DNA of 64,000 bases from contig OX579635.1 of NCBI GenBank assembly GCA_951230915.1, forward strand, positions 26,474,001 through 26,538,000, given 5' to 3'. Every line of letters starts with the position of its first letter. Within the stretch, counting starts at the first letter, position 1. This document shows positions 1-10,709 of this stretch, in pieces. The notes beneath the pieces were generated by a model, which was given only the letters and a program-made list of their open reading frames with translations, was not told the origin of the DNA and did no database searches. The DNA is from Antitrichia curtipendula (taxonomy: Eukaryota; Streptophyta; Bryopsida; Hypnales; Leucodontaceae). The position numbers were made by a program, and so were the translations under genes.

Positions 1-120
1 CCCTTCTATCCCATCTCCAGCAAGCTTGGCTGTCTAAACATCTGCAACTCGAGCGCAAACCATAGCCATTCGTGGTAGTTTCTTTGAATGAAGACATAGA
101 GTTTTAGGAAGCTTGCGGCA

Positions 121-2065
121 ATGCTCTTCAGTTCAATTGCTGTTTTATGTCCAGGGTGATAAGTCAATGAACTTTACCCTAGGATCTGTGAGTTTCAAGC
201 TGATTTCTAGGTACGCTGAAGGTATCGGCCATGGCCTTGGAACCTAGTCTTTGGGGAACTTTGCCCGAGGAGCTCTTGCACCTTGTGTTTGCTCGTCTTC
301 CTGTCGCTGGAATTGGTCAGCTCCGGGTTCTTTCTAAGAAATGGAAGTGGAACGTTGACTGCAAAGACTCAGATTTCAACCGGGTCTTCGATGCAACAAC
401 TCATCTCAAAATGTTTGCTCTCATGTCTTGGATTGAGGAGGATTTGGTCTTTGTTAGGCTCTACGACGTGCAAGCAGACAAATGGCATGTCTTTGAAAGA
501 AAAATGAATTATCTTCCGATTTTCAATAATTCTGCAGCTGATGGTGGAGTATTTTCCAGTCCATGGCAATGGAGGATTGCTGAGGGGCATTTGGAAATCG
601 TTGTGGTGAATCCTTTAACCCGAAGGAAGATGAAACTCCCTCCACTACTGAGCATGGGGGCTGCAGAATCTGATGTTCAGGTGAAGATGGCGCAGCTCAC
701 TATGGACGGGAAAACAAAAGAGTATAAAATGCATGTTGTGGGCTACATGAAGACTGGTGGCACCGGTCTCTTTGCTCAAGTCTATGACTCCCACGTCAAT
801 GGATGGTCAGTGGTGGAATCAGGAGAGGGACGCATTATTGGATGGGACCATCCAGGACATCCTTACAATTGCCCAGTCGTGTACAACTGCGCAGATGGAA
901 ACCTGAAGCATTTCAATCTTTCAGATATTGCACCAGGACTCGAGGTGGAGTCAGACTGCATTCAACTCATAAATGGTCATCTCTTTCTGTTGCACACAGA
1001 ACCAACTCCAGGCTCTACAAATTTGATGCAGGATGGTGAGAGTATTTCAGGAAAGTATTGCATTTCAGAGTTTCACCTCCCCGACAAGGCAACTGCTTGG
1101 GTGAAATTGGGAGTGCACGAGTGTGACCCGAGCATCGAAGAGTCTGCAGAGGAGGATTATGAATTGTCTCTTCTGGCTTGCAACGGGTTCTTACTTGTGC
1201 TTGCTAAGGAGTATGTGGAAGTGTATGATCGAGCCTGGCTATACAATTTGTCAACATGTGCGTGGCGCAACCTTGCAGACTTGAAATTATGTTACCACTA
1301 TCTTGTGATGTGCGAGATCAGTTGGAGTGCTCTCCCTTAGGTCAGGTTATCACTATTTAGGTACATAATTTTGTGCTTCCTCGGTAGTGAATTTTTGTAG
1401 AGGAAGCTAGTAATCATCCCTCCTATGTAATTAGATCCTTCTTCCCGAAGCTTACTATATGCTAGACTGGATTTTGCCTCAGTGGTTCTGGATTTTGTGA
1501 AGCTAGACGATTGTACATTTTTTGGAACATGCTTGAGGAGCTGCATGTCACAACACCCTTGAGGAAGTAGATGTTCTTGCAAAATCTTGAGCTCAACTCA
1601 AGTGAAAGACACCAAATGCTGAGATGAGGAGCCGAGTTTTCAGGTTCTTCACTCTGTACCAGGATTGATCACTCGAATGAATGTGAGGCTTCTGAGTCTT
1701 TTACTTTGGTAGGCACCTGCAAGTCGAGTTCTCTCAACTGCTGAAGAACTTTATGTCATGATCAACAATGTGAAGAAGAATATTTAAAGTATGATGATTT
1801 TGTGTTTTCGTTGCTGTATGTCGAGCATGCTGCCGTGAGTTCATGACAGGGGAAGTTGATTTCTATATTGCCCAGTCTTGCTAGTTGCTGCCAGGAACGC
1901 TCACTGACGAATCAGAAGTGATGTTTTAAATGCTCCAAGCACTATGAATAAGTCGACTCTTATTCACCCTTATCTAAGCATGCGAAACTGGTCAACTTCA
2001 GGTACAGTAAAGACCTGGGATCCTGAAATTTGTTGCGTTTTTTTCCTAAAGATGTCGCCTTGACT
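121..2065 (+). repeat. Segmental duplication, copy 1 (F-box gene plus flanks)
   Basis: The stretch from ATGCTCTTCAGTTCAAT upstream of the F-box gene to about 700 bp beyond its stop aligns by eye with 19025-20922, in the same orientation. Upstream and 3' flanks match with many substitutions and small indels, so the duplication is not very recent. The region after the CDS (1341-2065) contains no recognisable gene; ORFs there are 3'-flank shadows. Both copies keep the TTGATTTCTATATTGCCCAGT stretch downstream. Confidence 0.85.
231..1340 (+). CDS. F-box protein, kelch/F-box-associated type, intact copy
   Basis: A single open frame of 369 residues. The F-box lies at about residues 7-45 (LWGTLPEELLHLVFARLP followed by a Leu/Val/Trp-rich helix, ...LRVLSKKWK). 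The remainder is a long region with regularly spaced W, Y and G residues, as in kelch or F-box-associated substrate-binding halves. F-box proteins of this kind usually link Skp1-Cullin1 to a target for ubiquitination; the target here is unknown. The start ATG sits in GGCCATGGCC, a good plant initiation context, and TTTCTAG/GT just upstream could be a 5'-UTR splice site. A diverged duplicate lies at 19133-20247. Family call is firm, function is not. Confidence 0.88.
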   Translation: MALEPSLWGTLPEELLHLVFARLPVAGIGQLRVLSKKWKWNVDCKDSDFNRVFDATTHLKMFALMSWIEEDLVFVRLYDVQADKWHVFERKMNYLPIFNNSAADGGVFSSPWQWRIAEGHLEIVVVNPLTRRKMKLPPLLSMGAAESDVQVKMAQLTMDGKTKEYKMHVVGYMKTGGTGLFAQVYDSHVNGWSVVESGEGRIIGWDHPGHPYNCPVVYNCADGNLKHFNLSDIAPGLEVESDCIQLINGHLFLLHTEPTPGSTNLMQDGESISGKYCISEFHLPDKATAWVKLGVHECDPSIEESAEEDYELSLLACNGFLLVLAKEYVEVYDRAWLYNLSTCAWRNLADLKLCYHYLVMCEISWSALP

Positions 2066-2212
2066 ACATAGAAGAACATTAAAACTTTCCGCACATGTCA
2101 ATGGAGATTTGGGCCCCAAGGTTTGTCTCCTCGAGCGTATGTTTGAAATCAATGCATTGTGACAGAGCTAATGCACGACTGCTGATTCAGCAATTTCACG
2201 ACTGCTGATTCA

Positions 2213-2525
2213 GCAATTTCGTTGAAATGGCGAAATTCCGTAACTTTGGCAGTTTTCACAGTTCAGAGCGGCCGCTCTGAAATGTTCAGCTGTCCTAGAT
2301 TTCTGAAATCTAAGGCTCTTATAGATGTCTGAAATCTATAATAGTCATAGATGTTGCTTTCAAAGTTCAGACCGCGCGATTTGAAATGTACATTACTGCT
2401 AGATTTCTGAAATCTATATAAGACAAAGATTTGTGTAATCTATACCCCTTGTAGATGTCACTTTCGGAGTTCAAAGTGGCCGCTCTGAAAATGGCATACG
2501 GAATATGCCATTTTAACGAAATTGC
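2213..2525. mobile_element. MITE-like element with ~30-bp terminal inverted repeats
   Basis: The left end GCAATTTCGTTGAAATGGC is matched in inverse at the right end (GCCATTTTAACGAAATTGC), and similarity continues to about 30 bp. The interior has several copies of TAGATTTCTGAAATCTATA and the perfect palindromes AGAGCGGCCGCTCT and AAATGGCATA-CGGAA-TATGCCATTT. There is no coding capacity. A direct duplication of a 22-bp sequence (CACGACTGCTGATTCAGCAATTT) abuts the left end. The target duplication is unclear. The terminal sequence resembles that of the 31150-31329 element. Confidence 0.6.
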
Positions 2526-2700
2526 CCATTGAAGAAGTCGTAGACTTTGAACAAGCTCGAGTAAATACATCAAAGTGCGTGACCTCAGCTCTGAGCACTA
2601 ATTATTTCTTTTTGTTATTGTGAATCGATCTCTCTGTTTGGATGTTCACTCAGCTTCATTATTTCGCAGAGTGTTAATTATTGTTGGTAGAGGTTGGACA

Positions 2701-5011
2701 ATGGTGTTCTCCAAGTGTCCACCTCTGCCACCGAAGAAGCCCATTCCAATTCAATGTGACCAAATCACCGGGAAGCCCAAGTATGTGGATCCGGCCCATC
2801 GGAACTGCGTCCCTGGCTTCAAAGCGGCCAGCTTCACTCCCAAGAATGAGTTTGACAAGTACAATGGACGAACCCACAACTGCATCGCAGCAGTCACAAC
2901 TTACAGTGGCGAACGCTACGGGGTACTGGTCTCACTGCACCATCACCGTTTCAAGCTTTGAAACGATAAAAGATATCAGAAACGTATAATTACAGTGTGT
3001 CAGAAAACATGATCTAAGTTTTCAGAAGAAAGTTTTGTTTCTCCATCTCTCAGATGATTGTTTCTTTCCATTCTGAACGTTCACTTGGTAATGTATCGAG
3101 TTTGTTCTGCTATTGGGTTGTTGGCAACAGTACATGTATCCTCACAAGATGACCGGCTACAAGGCTGGAAATGCTTACGGTAAAACTCCCCTCTTCGACG
3201 GACTCACGTAAGTTATGCATCATTCTCTCAAGTTTGGTATTTGAATTCTTCTTCCTAGCAGGGACCGAAAAACAGCAGAAGGGTTTGCAGTCCTGGAATC
3301 GGATATATTAGAGTTATTCGTAAAGTCATCCCTAGTTTGATACCCACTTTTAAACAAGCTCTTATACAAATTGGTGAAAGGAGGTAAAGCAACCCATATG
3401 GGATATGTAAATGGTTGGAGTTGTAAGTAACTTGTAAGAGCTTGGAGGAGCTCAATCTTAAAATAAACCCATATCCTTTGAGAGTTCATAAAGAACAGTG
3501 GATTTCATTATAAAAACAACCTCTCCACCCTCTATTCTCACAAATTGTCAATGTACCATTTCTGTGACAGGTAATCTCAGGTCCAAACTTTTTTAGGCAC
3601 CATTTCGATGCGAAAGAAAGTTTGGTCCCAAGTTTTGTTTTGCTAGTGTTGATTGCGCGAGCTTTTTACTTTTTCACCTGCTTTTTTACATAAAGCAGGG
3701 CTTCAAACCCCAGTTTTACCTCTAAACTCGGATTTACTTTACGAATAACTCTATTATTGAGGTTTTTCACTTCACAAATACGGAATCTTAATTATGAGCT
3801 TTTTCCAAGCTCTGTGCATGATCCCATTCATCTTAGGGAGACCTCCCTATCACACCGAACTTTCTTGGAATTCCCTCCGACTAATTTGGAGATTCTGCAG
3901 TTTTTCCCTGCAAGTTTCTCCTAGTTTTCATGTTTCCCTGTGTTCTAATGTCACCATGGAGGGATCTTCAAAGAATTCCTATACAAGAAAAAACCATGGA
4001 TTTTCTTTGCAAGTATTTCATAAATTTTCTCCAAATTCCCTGTGCTAAATTCAAATTGGTAGACTTTGTATACATTTTACATTTCAATGTTTTTTCCACC
4101 TGGTATTTGGTAGATTTTAAAAGATGAAATTGTCCCATATCAATTGTCAAGGGTACGGTGAGGTTGGACACATAAGACTTGTAAACTGTCATGGAATCTC
4201 CAAAGCAATGAACTCCATTGATTTCACAATAATCTAACTTTTATCTAGAGTTTGTACAATCTAAGAAATTTTGAAATGTGCAAATCTGAAATGTACAAAT
4301 TTTGAAATGTACAGATCAATAAGATTGGAAATTCAGTATCTACATATCCGTCAGATTTCAGCTTTCAAAATCTATAAATTGTATTGACTATGCAATTGAA
4401 TTCTACATTAAGCTTAGATTTTGGAGGCATAAATCTACATTCTGAAATATTAAATTTCACAAATTCAATAGATTTGGAGGTGGGGACATCACTGAAAAAT
4501 GCACAAATTACCCCCTAAAAAATACACAAAATTCCCTGTCTCACATTTCCCTGTGAGAGCTACATTCCCTGTGTATTTGAAAAAAGGCCAAAAAACTAAA
4601 TTCTCGGAGGGGATTTTTGTTATAGTGCCTACAGGGAACATTGAGAATGTTTGGTGTGTATGACGACGATTGTGAGTGCGATGTTTGCCTAAAATTTCTT
4701 TGAAATGCTCTAGAAGAAATCCATAAAAGACTGCAAATATTGGAGGACTGGTGCAATTCGCTGCATAGGACAGGTACTTGTGTTGTCTGTCTGTCTTCGA
4801 TTACTAACTAATGACCGAGTGTGCTCCCCAATCAACGCCGTGCAGTACCAACAATTATTTCGACCACAAAATCAGAAAGGTTGGTGAAGAGATGGACCAC
4901 ACGCACAAGAAATTGTGTGCGTACGATCCCGATGCCAATCGAAACAAGCCACGAGCCTTTTCTCACAACACGGTTGGATTGCATACCTTCGATCGTCGAA
5001 ATGCGAGTTAC
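2701..5011 (+). CDS. Spliced gene of unknown function, three supported exons
   Basis: Exon 1 is 2701-2922 (starts MVFSKCPPLPPKKPIPIQCD), exon 2 is 3131-3207 (YMYPHKMTGYKAGNAYGK...), exon 3 is 4846-5011 (TNNYFDHKIRKVGEEMDHTH...). Phases fit: 222 nt, then 77 nt, then 1+165 nt. Introns have GTACTG...ACAG and GTAAGT...GCAG borders, and intron 2 has an exact TACTAAC branch sequence (4803-4809) about 40 nt before its acceptor. The product is small, soluble, basic, and rich in Lys, Asn, Tyr and Cys; I do not recognise a family. A possible last exon is 7223-7310 (acceptor TTCAAG, in phase, 28 codons to a TGA), which would give roughly 180 residues. Without splicing, exon 3 reads into the inserted element and stops at 5044. 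Exon prediction is by eye only. Confidence 0.55.
3851..4658. mobile_element. Non-autonomous CACTA-like element, copy A (808 bp)
   Basis: Terminal inverted repeats of about 26 bp: CACACCGAACTTTCTTGGAA at the left, and the inverse CACACCAAACATTCTCAATG at the right, both followed by TTCCCT. The flanks are TAT on both sides, a 3-bp target duplication as expected for CACTA/EnSpm elements. TTCCCTGTG-type motifs recur near both ends as subterminal repeats. There is no coding sequence. It lies in the second intron of the 2701 gene, and a relative lies at 5015-7101. Confidence 0.7.
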
Positions 5012-5469
5012 GTACACAGCAGACTCTTTTCGAATTCCCTGTGACTGTTTTGGAGATACTGTAGTCTTTTACTGTAAGTTTTTCCTAGTTTGTATGTTTC
5101 CTTGCGTTCTAATTTCATCATGGAGGGATCTTTCAAAGAATTTCTATGCAAAAGGAAATTGTGGATTTTCTTTGCAAGGATTTTCATAAATATCCCCCCA
5201 TATATCCAGTGTGCCACCTAAATTTGTAGATTTTGCAACATTGGCGCATCTTACATTTTACGTTGTTTCCACCTTATATGTGATAGATTTAGGAGATGCA
5301 AATCATCCCATATCGATTGTCAGCGTACCGTGAAGTTAGATAGAAAGTTTGTAAGTTGTCAGCTTCTATGCAGTGTATTCAATTCACAAAAATCTAACAT
5401 ACTTATTGTTGGTACATAACATTCAAGAGCTGTGAGAGCAGCTGCCTTCCCTCTGACGGAATGATGTAG

Positions 5470-5525
5470 TATATTCCACATCATTTCATCCAAAGGATGA
5501 AATGGTGTGGAATATTCCACACCCA
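5470..5525. repeat. Hairpin with ~20-bp arms
   Basis: TATTCCACATCATTTCATCC is followed, after two bases, by GGATGAAATGGTGTGGAATA. It lies in the insertion between 5400 and 6715 and may be the tip of a small MITE. A second hairpin (CTTCAGAGAGGC...GCCTCTCTGAAG) lies at about 6570-6600 in the same insertion. Confidence 0.55.
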
Positions 5526-5754
5526 ACATTAGCTAATAAGCCACGCGTCAATAATGTCAGACTTCTGCTCAGTGCCAAGGTCATGACTGCACAATCGGGT
5601 TACTGGGAAATTGAACACCCCCAATTTAGACAATATAGAAAAAAATAGCTTTAAACCAATCAATTCACTGTGGTCAGTAATTTCACTATTTGAATTCCGT
5701 CACAATGTTTTGTAAGCTATTCATGCTCTGCGATTTGGAATTAGAAGACAATTA

Positions 5755-6327
5755 TTTATGTACATATGGGGTGGTAGGAGGTAGAACAACCCATGTGGGA
5801 TATGTAATTTAGAGTTTGTAATTTCTCAACCGCTCATAGTTAAGTCTAAAGTAGGAATTGTGTTAAAACTATAATTTCAGACCTCATTTAGGCATAGTAA
5901 AATAACTTTTTCCAAAATACTTTTAACTAAAATAAGTTGTAGAATCAAGTTAAATTTCATCTCCAGAAATCCGTTTGAGATTTTAATCTTCCACTCAAAA
6001 GTTATAGACAAATTTCATAGAGGGTTTGAAAGGATTTTTTTTTGACATTTTCATACATCCTCTCTGAAATTTGTCCATAACTTTTTATTGGAAGATCTAA
6101 ATTTAAAAAGGATTTTTGGAGATGAAACTTAGCTTGATTACCCACCTTTTTTTAGTTCAATTTTTTTTGAAAAAAGGTATTCCACTATGCCTAAATGAGG
6201 TCTGAAATTATAATTTTAACACAATTCCTACTTTAGACTTAATTATGAGCGGTTGAGAAATTACAAACTCTAAATTACATATCCCACATGGGTTGTTCTA
6301 TCTCCTACCACCCCAAGTTTACATAAA
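5755..6327. repeat. 573-bp near-perfect palindrome (foldback element)
   Basis: The left arm, from TTTATGTACATATGGGGTGGT, is repeated in inverse at the right end (...ACCACCCCAAGTTTACATAAA). The arms are about 265-280 nt with a small AT-rich centre near 6041. The outer arm carries GGTAGGAGGTAGAACAACCC. Related outer-arm pieces occur at 3374-3445 (AGGAGGTAAAGCAACCCATA) and, inverted, near 24541-24590. It is non-coding and sits within the insertion that splits the copy B CACTA-like element. Confidence 0.75.
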
Positions 6328-7101
6328 CAGTTTCTCTTTTCTACAAAAACAATCAAAATAAATTATTGATGGCAAATGGTTAGATTTCTTTGGTAGAATA
6401 CTCAATGAATTCTTTGGGTCTTGACAGACCATCTATTTTATAATTATTTGTTTGTATATTTTGTCCTAGAATTAGCCCAAAAAAAAGATCGCACCATAAA
6501 TGTACTGCCATTGTCTCTGTCCTGAAGCTTACATTAATAATATGTGGATGCATTTCGTGGATGAAGACTTCAGAGAGGCAAAGGCAGCCTCTCTGAAGGC
6601 TCTTGAATGTTATGTACATTTTAGGATGTTAGAAATTTTATATTTATACATGAAATTGTAAATTGTTCAAACAAATGAAATCTGCATTTTATTAATATTC
6701 TAAAACTTAGAAATTGATCTACACTAACAATTTTGAAATGTACAAATTAGTAAGATTAGAAATTAAAAATCTACATATCCTTCAGATTTCAGTTTCCAAA
6801 ATCTAAGAACTATATTGATTATGCAAATTAAAATCTACATTAAAATTATATTTTAGAGGCCTAAATCTAGATTCTAGAATATTGAATTTTAAAAACTGAG
6901 TTGATTTTGAGGTGGGGACATCTTCACATAACACTCAAAAATGCACAGATTTCCTCCTTAAAATTCCCTTTAAGTTCCCTGTCTCACATTTCCCTGTGAG
7001 AGTCACATTCCCTGTGATCAACAATTTGTAACATTTCTATGTTTCCTTGGAGGGGATTTGCAGTAGAATACCTGCAGGGAATTCAGAAAATGCTCGCTGT
7101 G

Positions 7102-7995
7102 ATAAGGTAATCAAAACCTGCAAATTAAGCTCAGAAAGTTCTGGTTTAAAATCATCAATGGATCATGATGTGTATGAAGCCTATGTATACTAGGATTCCA
7201 TTTCTTCGTGTGTCCATTCAAGATGCATTCAACAGTGACCGAGGTTCAATGTGCTCAATCGATAAGCAGTAGAGCTGAACATGAGCTCTGTGCATTCAAT
7301 TGCAAGTGAAGCAGAGCCTCGGAGACAGCAAGTTGCAAGTAGAATTGATTAAATCGCTGCTGGTGATCAGATGGAACTGATTTGCTTTGAATTTTTTTTT
7401 TAATACTCGGGCGGTTGCTTCTTGTTACAGATTGGAAAGCGGAGATAAGAAAGATTTGAAGACACCATTAAGCACACACAAAAGATTTCATGTTCTGCTG
7501 AGGCGCACGACTGAGTTGTCCAATTCTGGCATACTTTCTGGTAAAGAAATGGCAGTTCATCCTTGCCCTTTTGAATCTGCTACCTAGCTTACACAATTTG
7601 ACTCAACGAAAGCAAGCGTATGTCGGCAAGTTCATGAACCCAATTTGAAGAATCTTCTGTTCTCTACAATTAGTTTTGTTTTCTCCCTCCATTTCAGCTC
7701 ACAACTTAACAACGCGTGATCCATTTTGTGCAGAAAAGACGGTGCTGATGCACAAGCACCAAATGGGAGAATAAGTGCAACAAAGGATACTTAGTTATCC
7801 CTGAGGTTACACATCCATTTGCTGTTTGTTTGACCAGGCCCACACAGGCCGGGAAGAGAAACGTGAATGCGTTTGTTAAAATCAACAGTGGTCGTCCGAA
7901 AATGACCTAAATCCACAGATATCACATGATGGAAGTGATAATTTACATACAAAGACGAGGCGTAGTTAGGATTTAGGGTTTGCAAGCTAATAAGT
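7102..7995. other. Stretch between the 2701 gene and the membrane-protein gene
   Basis: Contains the candidate terminal exon 7223-7310 of the plus-strand gene. A second open stretch follows the splice-acceptor-like sequence TTGTTACAG at about 7433; it does not fit the phase of exon 3 and may be UTR. From 7600 to 7995 I see only the AT-rich 3' flank of the minus-strand gene. Confidence 0.4.
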
Positions 7996-8994
7996 TCAAT
8001 CTTTCCTCTTGCCTCTACCGTCGGAAACTGCTTTGGAGATGCTTTGCTCTCGGAAGACGCAGTAAACCGAGACAGCGAATGCAGGTCCGAACACGCAAGC
8101 TCCCACGACTTCTAGCAATGCGATGAGAATCCCGTCTTCGAGTGCCGTGAGATAGACGAACGACAGGAACAACGACAGCAAGTCGATCAACAAGAAGTAG
8201 ACTACATACTCGTCGGGTCGAAACGACGTCAAGAGCTGGAGAATCCGGCCGGGAAGTTCCGGTTCGCGGATGACGTACAAGATGGCCACCAGGTGCCATG
8301 TCAGTCCGAATCCGGCTTGTAGGAGATGGAACGCGATCACGCCCTTGTGCCCCTTCTGCTGCTGTGCGTCGGACCCCCAATTGAACGGCAGATACGCAAG
8401 AGTGACAGCAGCGGGCGTGACCTGGAACAGTAAGCACGCCATCTGCTTCTGGTCCGTCCTGAGGGGAAAGAAGAGCGCGATGATGTTGAGCCAGAGGAAC
8501 AGGAAGGCGAAAGCGATGGCGGCTACTCGCGGAAAAGAGATTTTCTTCTTCCATATCTGATGAGGATCACGATTCGCTCCATCGGTGAGGAAGTACGTAG
8601 TGAGCCAGAGGAGCGGGAACGAGACCGACACGCCCGTGAGTTGTGCGATGCTGCTGTGGATCCAGGTCGTGGAGAGAAACAAGCCGGACTTGATGCGGGA
8701 GCCTTCTACGGCCATGAAGGCCAGCACTGAGACGAGGAGCGAGCAGATGTAGCCCGTGACAAATTGGCCCTCGTGCGAACTCTGCGCGCGGACGAAGAAA
8801 TTCACCAGGAGACAGAGGACTCTGTCGAGGGCAGGAATGTTGGACCTCCACGAAAATGCGACATAGTCCGGGCAGCCTTTCGATAGCAGGGCCATTCCGG
8901 GCTCACTGTTTCGGAACAGCAGAAAGCCCGTGAGAATGGCCCATGCCACCACGGGCAACGACACCACCGCGCGCATGGTCAACGATTGCGCCAT
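7996..8994 (-). CDS. Intronless polytopic membrane protein, unknown function
   Basis: An uninterrupted 332-residue frame. About eight or nine hydrophobic segments are visible: near residues 8-27, 57-70, 80-97, 112-135, 155-178, 185-205, 222-246, 266-285 and 290-315. The C-terminus is short and basic (DGRGKRKD), probably cytosolic. The protein lacks any catalytic motif I recognise; residues NSEPGMALLSKGCPDY and the SWRSNIPALDRVLCLLVNFF segment might be family signatures. The organisation loosely recalls uncharacterised polytopic proteins of filamentous fungi, but this is an impression only. The coding sequence is visibly richer in G+C, particularly at third positions, than the AT-rich DNA around it. 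The start ATG at 8994 is the only early Met except residue 7. Confidence 0.72.
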   Translation of the reverse strand: MAQSLTMRAVVSLPVVAWAILTGFLLFRNSEPGMALLSKGCPDYVAFSWRSNIPALDRVLCLLVNFFVRAQSSHEGQFVTGYICSLLVSVLAFMAVEGSRIKSGLFLSTTWIHSSIAQLTGVSVSFPLLWLTTYFLTDGANRDPHQIWKKKISFPRVAAIAFAFLFLWLNIIALFFPLRTDQKQMACLLFQVTPAAVTLAYLPFNWGSDAQQQKGHKGVIAFHLLQAGFGLTWHLVAILYVIREPELPGRILQLLTSFRPDEYVVYFLLIDLLSLFLSFVYLTALEDGILIALLEVVGACVFGPAFAVSVYCVFREQSISKAVSDGRGKRKD

Positions 8995-9235
8995 TGAGCT
9001 CCGAAGTTCTCACAACACTGTCACAAGCCAAAGACTAATGACATGCTTTCGGTAATTCAAGCTCAAGATCTCAAATCCTCACAAATCGAAAAATTTACTC
9101 AAGCGCGCATGGCCGACGATTGCGCCATTGCGCTCCACAATTCTCCACAATTCTCGCAATGCTGTCACAAGCCAAAGATGAATTCAATGCTTTCGGTAAT
9201 CCAATCTCAAAACCTCAAATCCTCACAAATCGAAC
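8969..9235. repeat. Tandem duplication of the start region of the membrane-protein gene
   Basis: The block GCGCGCATGGTCAACGATTG...CTCACAAATCGAA (8974-9090) recurs as GCGCGCATGGCCGACGATTG...CTCACAAATCGAA (9104-9231). Each unit holds the first codons of the minus-strand gene plus about 90 bp of upstream sequence, so a second ATG and leader lie upstream of the true gene. The units differ by several substitutions and a short insertion. Confidence 0.8.
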
Positions 9236-10709
9236 AAACGTTTCTATCCGTTCGCTTGAATACCTAACAAATGACCTAACTATAAATCCAATCCACTTAT
9301 CCATTCTGTCAAAATTCTTACTCCAACTCGCTACTACATCTCAATTTCACCTAGATACTTACTGCATTTGCGTCCCAGACAGATTGAAGACACCGACTAG
9401 AGACATGAGAGGCACTGTGTCACGTTAACTGGGTTACGAAAATCTCACCAGGTGATCCCTGTAAGCTCACCGATCAAGCTCCGCTTCACCACACAAACCT
9501 GGATGCTCCAGAACATGATCAAATGCACGCCATTCTTTTAAGCCAATGAATTTGCACGAAGCGGCTATCGCAAAGCTTGTGGTCCATGGGAGAATCTAGA
9601 CGGGGAGATGGGGAGATGGGGAGATGGCGTCGGGAAGTAGAAGAAAGAAAGAACGAAGGCTGGTCATTGGACCCGACCGGTTGAGATCCTTGTCAGTGCG
9701 TGGCCACCTAGGATTTTCTGGTTGGTTTGGAGTCTCAGGAGTTCTGATTGCTCTGCGAAAGTGCGAGTTGCCTGTGGTTGGGGATATGCGGACTTGGTTG
9801 AGTCTGGTTGGTTGAGACCCTAGAGTGTCCACAGACGTTGACGTTGATCGGCCCAACGGCGCTCAAGTGAAAACACCCCAAACCAGCGATCTCAGAACCT
9901 GTGTACCCAGATTCGCAGGAATGCTATTCCCGTGTACAGCAGGAGCTATTTCCGCGATTACTTTTCCTTTTTCGTAAAAGCTGAGACATAAACTTGCAAT
10001 GAAAAAAAGAGTATTTTGACTCCAAATTCTTTTTTAACCTAGCGTACTACTTGTTTAACCTAGCGTACTACTTGCTAACCCAAAGTGAAGTTCGAAGTGC
10101 AGGCATGGCTACTTTTTGTCTTCTGCAAGCACTGGAAATGCTAATTGACATGAAGAAGTGTCACGAATTGGCGATTTTGGTGTTAATGTGTGTCACAGCA
10201 CATCGTGCGCAAGGTGTTGTGTAGAATGTCTGGAATGTTGTGCAATTTCAGTGGGTTCTTTTAAGGAAATTTAGGACTTCTGGTGGAATGACACAAAGTA
10301 TGCCACTAACAAGGGAGTTGAACCCTTCTTGCCAATGCAAGACTGCCCAAAATGCAGTGTTAGTGTTCTACAAACAAGCCACACTAGTAGTAAAGGTTAG
10401 AATTCCCCATAAATCAATCATAGAGGCAACTCTAATTCGCTAGTCCGCTTGTAGCAACCATGATCCTTGAATCTCCACCAAAGTCACGTGCGTCCAGCAA
10501 GTTTTAGAAACCACCGATGTATAGAATCAGAAGTTCAACACCGTAGTACCGCAATCCCATGAAGCAGAATACATCAAGGAAACATGAGAGTTTGAGTTGC
10601 AAAGGTGGCAAAACCTCATAAAACTAAGGATTGAAATTGAATGGCTAGGAATTTAGGATGTTCACTTACTAACCAAAGGATACCATTGAAGTATTCAACT
10701 GCGGCAAAA
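9236..10709. other. No recognisable gene
   Basis: A short GGGGAGAT triplication lies at 9602-9626 and a direct repeat (CCTAGCGTACTACTTG, twice) near 10036-10075. Nothing else is convincing. ORFs here lack family features. Confidence 0.4.

Larger units (their letters stand above)
5015..7101. mobile_element. CACTA-like element, copy B, with a nested insertion
   Basis: Left end CACAGCAGACTCTTTTCGAATTCCCTG and right end (inverse) CACAGCGAGCATTTTCTGAATTCCCTG form the terminal inverted repeats. Positions 5015-5395 align with 3851-4230 of copy A, and about 6735-7101 aligns with 4280-4658. The middle (about 5400-6715) is absent from copy A and is therefore a later insertion. The flanks are GTA at the left and ATA at the right, a possible mutated 3-bp target duplication. 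The element begins three bases into the putative donor of exon 3 of the gene at 2701. Confidence 0.65.

Noticed and set aside
6559..6600. Intrinsic terminator (CTTCAGAGAGGC hairpin)
   Set aside because: Eukaryotic sequence; the hairpin lies inside a transposon insertion.
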